Positions 1-9,203 of a stretch of DNA of 64,000 nt are shown one piece after another. The position numbers and the translations under genes were made by a program. Positions within the stretch are counted from its first letter, which is position 1. Every line of letters begins with the position of its first letter. The DNA is from Bacteroidia bacterium (GTDB lineage: Bacteria; Bacteroidota; Bacteroidia; Flavobacteriales_E; Vicingaceae): contig JAUIMG010000012.1 in assembly GCA_030433355.1 (NCBI GenBank), positions 1 through 64,000 of the forward strand, in the 5' to 3' direction. The notes below the pieces were generated by a model. It did no database searches. It was not told where the DNA came from and was given only the letters and a program-made list of their open reading frames with translations.

Positions 1-435
1 CCATTTGGAAAGTATATTGGTTTTCAACCAGAAGCATTGATTTCTCAGAAGGGTTATGAAGGCTCTGGAACTTTATTGGGAGTGCCTTACTCAAGTTCTA
101 GAACCACTACTTATTTAGATTTTCCACTGCAAATTCAATTTAAACCTAGTGAGTTTATCACCTTAATTGCAGGACCTCAATATTCTTACTTACTTAATCA
201 AAATGATAAAAATAGCTTTGGCAACAACAGCATAGAGCAAAATCAAGAATTTGATCAGGAAGACATAAGAAAAAATACCCTTGGTTTCTTAGTCGGTGTA
301 GATATTATGCTTTCAAGAGTAGTTCTTTCTGCAAAGGCTGCTTGGGATCTTCAGAATATTAAATTGAATGGAGCTACCTCAACACCACAATATAAAAACA
401 GATGGCTGCAATTTACTGTAGGATTTGTAATCTAA
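1..435 (+). CDS. Outer-membrane beta-barrel protein, 5' truncated
   Basis: The reading frame is already open at base 1, so the start lies outside the window; about 144 residues of the C-terminal part remain. The visible part alternates polar and hydrophobic residues in the pattern of beta-strands, contains the 'QPEALISQKG' type segment seen in the Bacteroidota porin-like barrel family (PorT / outer membrane beta-barrel, PF13568), and ends in an aromatic strand (WLQFTVGFVI). Role would be an outer-membrane barrel of unknown cargo. Family assignment is from recognition of the pattern and is fairly safe; a specific function cannot be given. The next gene is convergent. Confidence 0.7.
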   Translation, partial: PFGKYIGFQPEALISQKGYEGSGTLLGVPYSSSRTTTYLDFPLQIQFKPSEFITLIAGPQYSYLLNQNDKNSFGNNSIEQNQEFDQEDIRKNTLGFLVGVDIMLSRVVLSAKAAWDLQNIKLNGATSTPQYKNRWLQFTVGFVI

Positions 436-490
436 TGAGCTCTAACTAATTAGTTTTGCAAGGAGATATTTGATTAGAAACGTTTTAGGT

Positions 491-1177
491 TTAGAGTTTA
501 TTTAAATCCTTTTCTATCCTTTCAAGTTTCTCTTTGCGTTTTTTCAATTTCGTTTTTGCCTCTTTTAATAGTTCACTATTTTCTTTTAAATCATCTTCTA
601 ATTCTTTGATTTCCTTTTTTAGTTTCTTTATTTCATCGGAATCTTTATTAATTTCTTTTTCAAAATCCTTAGCCTCTTCTGCTAATCTTTTAATTCTTTT
701 TTCGGTATCATCTACCCTAGAAGAATAGTATTTAGGCAAGTAAAACTTTAAAAACTCATTGATTATGCGATTTAGTGTCCTGTAATCGTTAGGATTACTC
801 TCTTTAGATAAATAGATGTTATAACCATAGCGAAGGAATACTTTCATTTCAGAGCCATTATTATCTTCTACAATGTGCGTATAAAAATCTACAGTTTCAT
901 TCGATAGCTCTTTAATACTGACTTCTCCTGCTTCTAAAAGGTCATTGTTACTCAAAAAACCGATTTCTTTTAACTTAAAGCCATAATTATCTTTAAGAAA
1001 ATCACGCCATGCCTCTTTAAGGGTTTTGGGCTCTGGATCTAAATTAAGTTGTAAACAGGCTCGTTTAGAGTTTTCATGGCTAATTGTTGCATCCATTATT
1101 TTGATGGAGTTTTGGCCATTTAAGTAGGAACTTAGTAAAAGAAAAGTGAGAAATAATGATAATTGGATCGGTTTCAT
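491..1177 (-). CDS. Exported coiled-coil protein of unknown function
   Basis: The frame is open further upstream, but the methionine at 1177 is followed by a clear signal peptide (MKPIQLSLFLTFLLLSSYLNGQ), so that start is chosen, giving 228 residues. The mature N-terminal half (about residues 25-145) is a compact domain that I do not recognise. The last 75 residues are almost entirely Glu/Lys/Leu with heptad-like spacing (EKEINKDSDEIKKLKKE...), a strong coiled coil. Likely periplasmic or surface facing. It stands alone, convergent with the truncated barrel gene and divergent from the large propeller gene. No function is proposed. Confidence 0.7.
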   Translation of the reverse strand: MKPIQLSLFLTFLLLSSYLNGQNSIKIMDATISHENSKRACLQLNLDPEPKTLKEAWRDFLKDNYGFKLKEIGFLSNNDLLEAGEVSIKELSNETVDFYTHIVEDNNGSEMKVFLRYGYNIYLSKESNPNDYRTLNRIINEFLKFYLPKYYSSRVDDTEKRIKRLAEEAKDFEKEINKDSDEIKKLKKEIKELEDDLKENSELLKEAKTKLKKRKEKLERIEKDLNKL

Positions 1178-1326
1178 AGTACAAATTAACTTATAGTTAT
1201 ATAATATACTAATTTTAAAGTTCATGCTTAATCCTCGCTTACAAAGTGGAGTGAAAATGCAACTTTTTCTAGACTAATTAATTATTCTTGTATAACAGAA
1301 CGGCATTATGCCCTAAAAAACACCTT

Positions 1327-4300
1327 ATGATAAAGCAATCAATCACTGCACTGCTAATTTTTTTGACCTTAGGACTTCAGGGTCAAAACACAACTGTTTC
1401 AGATACAGCATTAGCAGGCTTTAAATTCAGGAGTATAGGTCCGGCTTTTATGTCTGGTCGTATAGCAGATATTGCCATACACCCTGAAAATAATAATATT
1501 TGGTTTATTGCTGTTGGTTCAGGTGGAGTATGGCGAACTAAAAATAGCGGAATTACTTGGGATCCTGTTTTTGATAAGCAGAAAGTATATAGCACTGGAT
1601 GTGTTACCATTGATCCAAATCTTCCGACAACAATTTGGGTGGGGACAGGTGAAAACGTTGGTGGTCGACACATTAGTTTTGGAGATGGTATCTATAAAAG
1701 TATGGATGGTGGTAATACTTGGAAAAATATGGGGCTGAAAAAGTCAGAGCATATTTCAAAAATTATTGTTCATCCTGAAAACTCGGATATCGTTTTTGTT
1801 GCAGCTCAAGGACCCTTATGGACAAGTGGTGGAGAGCGTGGTTTTTATCTTACTAAAGATGGTGGTAAAACATGGACAAAGACCTTGGGGAATGAAAAAT
1901 GGACCGGTGTAACAGATATAGCTATTGATGCCTCTAATCCTAATGTTGTTTATGCAGCAACATGGGACAGGCACCGCACAGTAGCTGCATATATGGGAGG
2001 CGGACCAGGTTCTGGTCTGCATAAAAGTACAGATGGAGGGCAAACATGGATTCAACTAAAAAGCGGACTACCTAAAGGTAATTTAGGTAAAATTGGATTG
2101 ACAATAAGTCCACAAAAACCGAATGTATTGTATGCTGCTATTGAACTTAACCGTAGGTCAGGCGAAGTGTATCGAAGTGAAGATTACGGAATTAGCTGGA
2201 AAAAAATGTCTTCAACCGTATCAGGAGCTACAGGGCCGCATTATTATCAAGAACTATATGCTTCACCACATCAATTTGATCGATTATACTTGATGGATGT
2301 ACGCGCTCAAGTAAGTGAAGATGGAGGTAAAACCTTTAGCAGGATGCCTGAAAAACATAAACATAGCGATAACCACGCGATTGCTTTTAGAGCAGATGAT
2401 CCAAATTACTTATTGGTAGGTAGCGACGGAGGTCTCTATGAGTCTTTTGATCTCGGTCAAAATTGGCGTTATATGGCTAACCTTCCACTTACGCAGTATT
2501 ATAAGGTTGCAGTAGATGATGCATTGCCATTTTACAACATTTATGGTGGAACCCAAGATAATAATATGCAAGGAGGTCCCTCTAGAACGGATAATGTTCA
2601 TGGAATTATGAATTCAGATTGGTATGTTGTTTTATTTGGAGATGGTCATCAGCCTGCTACAGAGCCTGGTAACCCTGATATAATCTATGCAGAATGGCAG
2701 CAAGGAAACCTAACAAGAGTTGATAAAACCACTGGAGAAATTGTTTACATACAACCACAGCCTGCTGAAGGAGACCCTGTAGAGCGTTTTAACTGGGATG
2801 CTCCAATCCTTGTAAGCCCGCACGATCCTAAAACACTTTATTTCGCTTCACAAAGAGTTTGGAAATCAACGGATAGAGGCGATAGTTGGAAAGCGATTTC
2901 ATCCGATTTAACCAAGGACTTAGAACGAATTGAATTGCCAATTATGGGTAAAAAGCAAAGTTGGGATAATGCTTGGGATATATATGCAATGTCTAATTAT
3001 AGTACAATAACTTCTCTTTCAGAGTCTCCTGTGAAGAAAGGCTTAGTTTATGCAGGTACTGATGATGGAATTATTCAAGTCACAGAAAATGACGGAGGTT
3101 CTTGGCGTAAAATACCGGTATCTTCATTAGGAGCGCCTGCTACAGCTTTTGTAAATGATATTAAGGCTGATTTATTTGATGTGAATACGGTTTATGTTTC
3201 CTTAGATAACCATAAGTATGGAGACTATAAGCCATACTTTTTTAAGAGTAGTGACAAAGGAAAGTCTTGGAAAAAAATGACGAATAATCTCCCGGAAACA
3301 ACTCTAGTGTGGAGAATGGTTCAAGATCATGTGAAGAAAGACTTGTTCTTTTTAGCAACAGAGTTTGGTATTTATACCTCTTTAAATGCAGGTGAAAACT
3401 GGCATCAATTAAAAGGAGGTTTGCCAACCATTTCCTTTCGAGATTTAGCTATACAGAAAAGGGAAAACGACTTAGTTGCTGCTTCCTTTGGCAGAGGTTT
3501 TTACATTCTTGATGATTATAGCCCGTTAAGAGAAGTAAGCGAGAAGAGTTTGAATGAAGAAGCTGATTTGTTCCCTATAAAGGACGCCTTATGGTACATC
3601 CCACGTCCGGTGCTAAGTTTTGATGGGAAAGGCTCTCAAGGTGCAGGGCTTTATGTCGCGCCAAATCCTGACTTTGGAGCCATTATAACCTATCATCTAG
3701 CTGAAGACTATAAATCAATGGAAGAGGAGCGAAAAGAAGTTGAGAAAAAGAAGAAAGACCAAGATATAGACTTCCCCGGTTGGAAAACTTTAGAAGAAGA
3801 GAAGCTTCAACAAAAACCTACTGTTTTTCTAATGATTAAAGATTTGAATGAGAATGTAATACGTCGGATTAAAGTGCCTGCAAAAAAAGGAGTTCATCGT
3901 GTGGCTTGGGATTTACGCTATCCTTTTACGGATGCTATTCGTTCTACCAAATTGCCAAAGAATTCTGAGGATGCACCTGAAGGCATGTTAGCTGCGCCTG
4001 GTGAATACACTGCTAGCTTGGTTAAGTTGGTGGATGGTGTAAGTACAGAACTTAGCTCGCCACAAAAGTTTTTAGTTAAGCGAATGAGAGAAGGTTCTTT
4101 GGAAGGAAATACCCCTGATGTAACTGCTTCCTTTTGGAGAGAATTGGAGGATATTAATTTGATCCTGAGTGCAACTTCGGTAGTATTAAAAGAAAATCAA
4201 GAAAAAGTAAAAATGATGCGCATTGCATTAGACCGTAGCCGAAGTGTGCCTGGTAACTTAGATAAGCAGCTGCATGAATTAAGCACCGAACTTTTAATGA

Positions 4301-4575
4301 TGCAAAAGCAAATCAGTGGAGACCCACTTAGAAATGAGGTAGGAGAAAAATCTGCCCCTACTATTGGCGGAAGGGTATCTGTTGCAGCTATGGGAACTAG
4401 AAATAGCACTTACGGTCCAACTCCTACGCATATTCAAAGTTTAGCAATTGCCAATAAGCAATTATCTGAGCTACGAATAGAATTAAGCAAGATTGTTAAT
4501 TCTCAAATTCCGGCGATGGAGCAGGCTCTTAAAGATGTTAAAGCACCTTATGTGAAAGGAACGGAGATTAAATAG
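1327..4575 (+). CDS. Large exported Asp-box / VPS10-like beta-propeller protein
   Basis: About 1082 residues from the chosen ATG, which is followed directly by a signal peptide (MIKQSITALLIFLTLGLQGQ); the frame extends 13 codons upstream without a better start. The first 750 residues carry about ten Asp-box (BNR) motifs of the S-x-D-x-G-x-x-W type (for example DGGNTWK, DGGKTWT, DGGQTWI, DRGDSWK, DKGKSWK), as in sortilin/VPS10 and WD40/YVTN/BNR-like glycosidase-type propellers, probably forming one ten-bladed or two propellers. The C-terminal 300 residues contain a Lys/Glu-rich segment and a helical tail. Such proteins are common in Bacteroidota and often labelled 'glycosyl hydrolase', but no catalytic residues can be assigned here. 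Function is unknown; secreted location is well supported. No T9SS tail is visible. Confidence 0.8.
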   Translation: MIKQSITALLIFLTLGLQGQNTTVSDTALAGFKFRSIGPAFMSGRIADIAIHPENNNIWFIAVGSGGVWRTKNSGITWDPVFDKQKVYSTGCVTIDPNLPTTIWVGTGENVGGRHISFGDGIYKSMDGGNTWKNMGLKKSEHISKIIVHPENSDIVFVAAQGPLWTSGGERGFYLTKDGGKTWTKTLGNEKWTGVTDIAIDASNPNVVYAATWDRHRTVAAYMGGGPGSGLHKSTDGGQTWIQLKSGLPKGNLGKIGLTISPQKPNVLYAAIELNRRSGEVYRSEDYGISWKKMSSTVSGATGPHYYQELYASPHQFDRLYLMDVRAQVSEDGGKTFSRMPEKHKHSDNHAIAFRADDPNYLLVGSDGGLYESFDLGQNWRYMANLPLTQYYKVAVDDALPFYNIYGGTQDNNMQGGPSRTDNVHGIMNSDWYVVLFGDGHQPATEPGNPDIIYAEWQQGNLTRVDKTTGEIVYIQPQPAEGDPVERFNWDAPILVSPHDPKTLYFASQRVWKSTDRGDSWKAISSDLTKDLERIELPIMGKKQSWDNAWDIYAMSNYSTITSLSESPVKKGLVYAGTDDGIIQVTENDGGSWRKIPVSSLGAPATAFVNDIKADLFDVNTVYVSLDNHKYGDYKPYFFKSSDKGKSWKKMTNNLPETTLVWRMVQDHVKKDLFFLATEFGIYTSLNAGENWHQLKGGLPTISFRDLAIQKRENDLVAASFGRGFYILDDYSPLREVSEKSLNEEADLFPIKDALWYIPRPVLSFDGKGSQGAGLYVAPNPDFGAIITYHLAEDYKSMEEERKEVEKKKKDQDIDFPGWKTLEEEKLQQKPTVFLMIKDLNENVIRRIKVPAKKGVHRVAWDLRYPFTDAIRSTKLPKNSEDAPEGMLAAPGEYTASLVKLVDGVSTELSSPQKFLVKRMREGSLEGNTPDVTASFWRELEDINLILSATSVVLKENQEKVKMMRIALDRSRSVPGNLDKQLHELSTELLMMQKQISGDPLRNEVGEKSAPTIGGRVSVAAMGTRNSTYGPTPTHIQSLAIANKQLSELRIELSKIVNSQIPAMEQALKDVKAPYVKGTEIK

Positions 4576-4577
4576 AA

Positions 4578-5333
4578 TTAATCTTTAATGCAGCGGACAC
4601 AAAAGCCTGCGTCTTTAAAGAAGTCTATACGATAAACATCTCCATTATTGAAGTAAAGGTTGCGGAACCATGAATTTATTTTGCCGTTTGATGTTGCACT
4701 CCACATATAGGCATTGATGGTTAAATCTTGAAAGGTTCCATTACTAGAACGATTTCCGCTTGGTAAAGCCGTGAATCCAGTTTCGTTGGTAGCAGCTACA
4801 TTTGGGCTTGCCCAAAATTCTATACCTTTTGCTTTTAATTTCCCACCTGCGATATACCTTCCTCCAAGGTAATCAGTTAACTGCGTCCATTCCATATCTG
4901 TTGGTAAATGCCATCCTTGAGGGCAAATTCCTTGAGGACCAATTGGTAGTTCAGAATTATAATTAGTATCAACTACTGCTGCGGGCCAATTATACAGTAC
5001 ACCATAATTTTTATAATTATCTAGGCTTTTTGCTTCCCTTATAGAAGTTCCTAAATAGCCATATACGTAGAAAAAGGGCCTAACCTTAGAGCCAGAATCA
5101 GGTCCAGATACACTAGGAAGGTATTTTAGATTTTCTGCCATCCAAATCTGATTTCCAATTTTAATAGTTTGATAGACATTGCTATCTCTGCTATCAGTGA
5201 AAGAACCATAACTTATTGAAGTGGTATTATTCACAATTACCTCATCATCATCTTCTTCGCAACTAGTTAAGAAACAAGAGAACAAAGCTGAAATAAAAAA
5301 GAGAAAAAGGAACTGTTTTATGCTTTTATCCAT
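4578..5333 (-). CDS. Lipoprotein with Fibrobacter succinogenes major paralogous domain
   Basis: 251 residues. The N-terminus is a lipoprotein signal (LFFISALFSCFLTSCEEDDD) with the lipobox cysteine near residue 25. The rest matches the FSU/fib_succ_major paralogous domain: 'YQTIKIGNQIWMAENLKY', 'GVLYNWPAA', 'CPQGWHLPTDMEW..L', 'GFTALPSGNR', 'YMWSATS' and the final 'CVRCIKD'. This fold belongs to the formylglycine/C-type-lectin-like group and is found in surface proteins of Bacteroidota and Fibrobacteres; the role is unknown but surface or periplasmic binding is likely. The gene converges on the propeller gene with two bases between the stops. Confidence 0.85.
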   Translation of the reverse strand: MDKSIKQFLFLFFISALFSCFLTSCEEDDDEVIVNNTTSISYGSFTDSRDSNVYQTIKIGNQIWMAENLKYLPSVSGPDSGSKVRPFFYVYGYLGTSIREAKSLDNYKNYGVLYNWPAAVVDTNYNSELPIGPQGICPQGWHLPTDMEWTQLTDYLGGRYIAGGKLKAKGIEFWASPNVAATNETGFTALPSGNRSSNGTFQDLTINAYMWSATSNGKINSWFRNLYFNNGDVYRIDFFKDAGFCVRCIKD

Positions 5334-5382
5334 AAATCATTTTATCCAGAATTAATTGAGTGGAAAAGTAAAAATAATCAAA

Positions 5383-7050
5383 TCAAAATAGTCCTTTTAT
5401 AGTTCCATTGCTATCCATGTTAATGTTCTCAGCAGATGGGGTGAGCGGTAAGCCAGGCATTCTAAGCATATTGCCTGCAATAGGGATTAGAAATCCTGCT
5501 CCGGCTGCAATTTCAAATTCTCGAATGTGGATGTCGAAATTTTCGGGACGTCCAAGAAGTTTTTCGTTATCGCTTAAGCTTTTTTGTGTTTTGGCCATGC
5601 AAATTGGTAGCTCGCCATAACCAAGATTTTCAAAACGCTTTAATTGTGCTTTTGCTTTAGCACTAAGCAGTACATTTTTTGCTCCATAGATCTTTTTGCA
5701 AATTTTTTCAATCTTTGTTAAAGTAGAATCTTCTAGGTTATATGTAGGCTTGAATTTGTTGGTACAACTTTCAGCTGCAATAACCACTTTTTTAGCTAAC
5801 TCTAAACAACCTTTTCCTCCATCAGCCCAACCATAACTTAAAGCAACTGGTACTCCCATTTTATTACAATGGGCATAAATAAATTCTTTTTCAGCTTTAG
5901 TATCTTCTTTAAAAGTATTGACAGAAACAACTACGGGCAAACCAAAGCTTTTAATACTTTCGATATGTCTTTCAAGATTTGGAATTCCTTTTTTTAATGC
6001 TTCTAAATCTTCTTCCTTTAAGTATTCTAAATTCTTCCCACCATGGTACTTTAAAGCGCGAATTGTGGCTACAATTACTATTGCTTTGGGAGATAAATTG
6101 GCCTTTCTACATTTAATATTTAGGAATTTTTCAGCACCTAAATCCGCAGCAAAACCTGCTTCTGTAACCACATAATCCCCTAAGCTCATAGCCATTTTTG
6201 TTGCTATAATAGAGTTGGTTCCTTGAGCAATATTAGCAAAAGGTCCTCCGTGAATAATAGCAGGATTATTCTCTAAGGTTTGCACTAAATTTGGTTTAAT
6301 GGCATCCTTTAATAATACTGCCATAGCACCAGCTGCATTGAGGTCTTTTGCAAATACAGCTTTCCCTTCAAAAGTATCTCCAATGTATATATTTCCGCAC
6401 ATTTCTTGCAGGCTTTCTAAGTCTTTACACAAACATAAAATCGCCATTATTTCAGACGCTGCCGTAATGTTAAAACCAGTCTCGCGAGGAACACCGCCAG
6501 CTTTTCCTCCAAGGGCTGCAATGATGTTTCTTAATGCACGGTCGTTCATATCTATGCAACGTTTCCAGATTACTGTTCTTGGGTCTATTCCTAGGCTACG
6601 ACTCTTGCTTTGGATATTGTTATCAATTAAAGCAGCAAGTAGGTTGTTTGCCATTGCTATGGCATGAAAATCTCCGGTAAAATGTAAATTGATGTCCACC
6701 ATTGGAATAACCTGACTCCAACCTCCACCTGCTGCGCCACCTTTCATTCCAAAAACAGGTCCTAAACTTGGCTCTCTAAGAACAACTACCGATTTTTTGC
6801 CAATCTGATTTAAGCCATCACTTAAACCTATCGAAGTTGTTGTTTTTCCTTCTCCAGCAGGTGTTGGTGTAATAGCAGTAACTAAGATTAAATTACTGTT
6901 GGAAACTTTTTTTTCATCTATCAAGTCCAGAGGTAACTTTGCCTTTTCGTTACCATAATACTCTAGAAATTCTTCCGAGACTTCTACTTTTTTGGCTACC
7001 TCTCGAATATGAGCAGCATCAACTTTATGGGCAATTTCTAAGTCTGTCAT
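5383..7050 (-). CDS. fhs: Formate--tetrahydrofolate ligase
   Basis: 555 residues, the usual length. The enzyme joins formate to tetrahydrofolate using ATP, giving 10-formyl-THF for purine and formyl-Met synthesis. The nucleotide-binding segment TPTPAGEGKTTTSIGL (residues 61-76) is the diagnostic P-loop, followed by family blocks such as LREPSLGPVFGMKGGAAGGG, the 'DINLHFTGDFHAI' stretch and 'AGFAADLGAEKF'. The start ATG gives a normal N-terminus (MTDLEIAHKV). It appears monocistronic. Identity is secure; the cellular source of formate cannot be seen here. Confidence 0.97.
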   Translation of the reverse strand: MTDLEIAHKVDAAHIREVAKKVEVSEEFLEYYGNEKAKLPLDLIDEKKVSNSNLILVTAITPTPAGEGKTTTSIGLSDGLNQIGKKSVVVLREPSLGPVFGMKGGAAGGGWSQVIPMVDINLHFTGDFHAIAMANNLLAALIDNNIQSKSRSLGIDPRTVIWKRCIDMNDRALRNIIAALGGKAGGVPRETGFNITAASEIMAILCLCKDLESLQEMCGNIYIGDTFEGKAVFAKDLNAAGAMAVLLKDAIKPNLVQTLENNPAIIHGGPFANIAQGTNSIIATKMAMSLGDYVVTEAGFAADLGAEKFLNIKCRKANLSPKAIVIVATIRALKYHGGKNLEYLKEEDLEALKKGIPNLERHIESIKSFGLPVVVSVNTFKEDTKAEKEFIYAHCNKMGVPVALSYGWADGGKGCLELAKKVVIAAESCTNKFKPTYNLEDSTLTKIEKICKKIYGAKNVLLSAKAKAQLKRFENLGYGELPICMAKTQKSLSDNEKLLGRPENFDIHIREFEIAAGAGFLIPIAGNMLRMPGLPLTPSAENINMDSNGTIKGLF

Positions 7051-7085
7051 ATCTATCTAAGTCTTACTTTAATAGAATCGTTTAC

Positions 7086-7526
7086 TTAGGCAGTATGACT
7101 AATATTTCCTTCTGTATTAGATGGCTTTGCATGGTTTTTTTCCTTGACTTCTTGTACCTCATCCTTATGTGATGAATGTGATGACCCTTTATAAAAGAAT
7201 AAAATCAAAGCGCATAAGAAGATAATTAGCATTAGGAAATAAACACCATAATTTTGAAGCCAATGTACCATTGTTTCTAAATGATCTCCTGCCCACCAAT
7301 AGTATAGTATTCCAGCTACTATCCCCAATATTCCGCTTACTCCATAATTTTTTGTTAAGGTTAAGCTTTTTATATTACTGAAGAGGGCAGAAAAGGTGAA
7401 AGCAACCACTACAACCACCACAAGGGTGCTTACAAAGCTTAAACTATTAGAGTCAATATCTAATGACATCATCATTAATACTAATAGTTCACATACTAAT
7501 ATGGTTAAAAGTGCTCCTGCTCTCAT
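7086..7526 (-). CDS. Small membrane protein, unknown function
   Basis: 146 residues from the ATG at 7526 (MRAGALLTILVCELL); the open frame continues 13 codons upstream but those residues are polar and the hydrophobic start fits better. Four hydrophobic segments (about residues 3-20, 32-50, 60-80 and 93-115) suggest a four-helix inner-membrane protein. The C-terminal 30 residues are charged and His/Lys/Glu-rich (SSHSSHKDEVQEVKEKNHAK), probably cytoplasmic. I do not recognise the family. It lies between fhs and a divergent thioesterase gene. Confidence 0.65.
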   Translation of the reverse strand: MRAGALLTILVCELLVLMMMSLDIDSNSLSFVSTLVVVVVVAFTFSALFSNIKSLTLTKNYGVSGILGIVAGILYYWWAGDHLETMVHWLQNYGVYFLMLIIFLCALILFFYKGSSHSSHKDEVQEVKEKNHAKPSNTEGNISHTA

Positions 7527-7655
7527 TTTATTTGGTTTTAAGGTTAGAAGACTAAAGGTAGTCAATGAATTCCTAAATGAATATATTTATTGGATTTTAA
7601 TCTAAACTTCTTTTTCAATTAATTTCTTGGCTTTACCTTTATCAAAATTTATAAG

Positions 7656-8048
7656 ATGAATTTTCACACAAGAAAATGGGTTAAACCAGAAGATCTAAAC
7701 CCTAATAATAATTTATTTGGTGGTAGACTTCTGCAATGGATAGATGAAGAAGCTGCACTTTATACGATGATTCAGTTAGAGAATAAGAAAATTGCTACAA
7801 AGTACATGTCTGAGATTAACTTTATATCTTCGGCTAAACAGGGCGACATTGTAGAATTGGGAATTCAAGTTGAGAAATTTGGAAATACCTCCATCACTTT
7901 AAGTTGCATTGCAAGAAATAAGATGAGCAGAAAAAATATCTTGACCATAGATAATATTACTATGGTAAACCTTGGGGAAGATGGAAGACCAAAAGCCCAC
8001 GGAAAAACCAAAGTTGAGTTTGTAAAAGACCGTATAGAAAATGAATAA
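7656..8048 (+). CDS. Acyl-CoA thioesterase, hot-dog fold (YciA-like)
   Basis: 130 residues. Hydrolyses acyl-CoA to free acid and CoA in the cytoplasm. The segment 'NLFGGRLLQWIDEEAAL' with the central Asp in the hot-dog helix, followed by 'YMSEINFISSAKQGDIVELG' and a beta-rich 'TSITLSCIARN', is the layout of the YciA/BACH acyl-CoA thioesterases. Its stop overlaps the start of the S1/P1 nuclease gene by 8 bases, so the two are probably cotranscribed, though no functional link is obvious. Confidence 0.85.
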   Translation: MNFHTRKWVKPEDLNPNNNLFGGRLLQWIDEEAALYTMIQLENKKIATKYMSEINFISSAKQGDIVELGIQVEKFGNTSITLSCIARNKMSRKNILTIDNITMVNLGEDGRPKAHGKTKVEFVKDRIENE

Positions 8049-8829
8049 AACCACCTTCATGAAGTATCTAGTAGCCTTTTTAATTCCTTGTTTAGCCTTT
8101 CCTATCTCCATTTTTGCTTGGGGACAAACTGGACACAGAACGGTAGGACAAATTGCAATGAACCATCTATCAAATAAAGCTAAAAAAGCATTGTTTGAAA
8201 TTATGGGACACGAATCTTTAGTAGAGGCCTCTACTTGGATGGACGATATTAAAAGCGATAGTGCTTACGATTATGCTAGAACATGGCATTATGTAACTAT
8301 TCCTGATGGGAAAACCTATGCCAACTCTGAGAAAGAAGAAAAAGGAGATGCTTATGAAGCTATAATCAGAATGAAGCAAATTATACAAGACGAAAATAGT
8401 AGCAAAGAAGAAAAGCGAGATGCAATTCGTATGCTTACCCACTTAGTTGGAGATATTCATCAACCATTGCACGTAGGAAATGGTGAAGATAGGGGAGGCA
8501 ATTCTGTGAAGATTAAATGGTTCTATGATAATTCTAATCTTCATCGTATTTGGGATAGTGAGATAATAGATAGCAAGCAATTAAGTTATAGTGAGATAGC
8601 AAGAATGGTAGATCATCCACATGAAAATGTCATTGCTTCTATTGATAATACAGATATGGATTTGTGGGTAAAAGAAGCTATGGATTTAAGAGCGCAAGTT
8701 TATGCTTTTGATAAAGAGGCGACCTACCTCTCTTATGAATATATGTATGCAAATTGGCCAATTGTTAAAGAGCAATTAGAAAAAGCAGGAAGGAGACTGG
8801 CGGCAGTATTAAATGAGATATTAGTATAA
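8041..8829 (+). CDS. S1/P1-type zinc-dependent secreted nuclease
   Basis: 262 residues. Exported single-strand-specific nuclease/3'-nucleotidase that uses three zinc ions. A signal peptide ends before Trp27, which would become the mature N-terminal residue that ligates zinc in this family. All nine ligand positions of the P1 pattern can be placed: Trp27, His32, an Asp in WMDDI (68/69), His83, His134, Asp138, His144, His168 and Asp172 (H-LVG-D-IHQPL-H and N-LH-RIW-D). An alternative start at the second Met (8059) would also give a good signal peptide. Likely used to scavenge phosphate and nucleosides from external nucleic acid. Overlaps the thioesterase gene and is 2 bases from the DUF3817 gene. 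Confidence 0.92.
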   Translation: MNKTTFMKYLVAFLIPCLAFPISIFAWGQTGHRTVGQIAMNHLSNKAKKALFEIMGHESLVEASTWMDDIKSDSAYDYARTWHYVTIPDGKTYANSEKEEKGDAYEAIIRMKQIIQDENSSKEEKRDAIRMLTHLVGDIHQPLHVGNGEDRGGNSVKIKWFYDNSNLHRIWDSEIIDSKQLSYSEIARMVDHPHENVIASIDNTDMDLWVKEAMDLRAQVYAFDKEATYLSYEYMYANWPIVKEQLEKAGRRLAAVLNEILV

Positions 8830-8831
8830 AA

Positions 8832-9149
8832 ATGTATACCGACAAGCAAATCAAACAAATAAATCTATTCAGAAACATTAGCATAGCTGAGGGAATCTCT
8901 TTTCTATTACTATTATTAATAGCTATGCCTTTGAAGTATGCAATGGGTATGCCTTTGGCAGTTAAATACTTAGGCTGGGCTCATGGAGTATTATTCATGG
9001 CTTATGTTTTACAATTGTTCTACTTGACAACCACACTTCAATGGAAGTTTCAGAGGCTATTTATCTATTTTATTGCAGCTTTAGTTCCATTAGCTCCATT
9101 CTTTATAGATAGGAATTTAAAGCGAGAAACTTCTGTTTCTTCTTCCTAA
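8832..9149 (+). CDS. DUF3817 small integral membrane protein
   Basis: 105 residues. Three hydrophobic helices; the N-terminal 'LFRNISIAEGISFLLLLLIAMPLKYAM' followed by 'KYLGWAHGVLFMAYVLQL' is the DUF3817 signature (small conserved membrane proteins with an invariant GxxHG region). The function of the family is unknown. Two bases after the nuclease stop, so it is probably the last gene of a three-gene transcript. Confidence 0.85.
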   Translation: MYTDKQIKQINLFRNISIAEGISFLLLLLIAMPLKYAMGMPLAVKYLGWAHGVLFMAYVLQLFYLTTTLQWKFQRLFIYFIAALVPLAPFFIDRNLKRETSVSSS

Positions 9150-9203
9150 GAAGTATTTTGTTTCTGAAATAGTATCTTAGCCGCCCAAATAAGCTAATAG
9201 CAT

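Noticed and set aside
5408-6667. Several open frames opposite fhs
   Set aside because: Shadows of the conserved ligase gene on the other strand.
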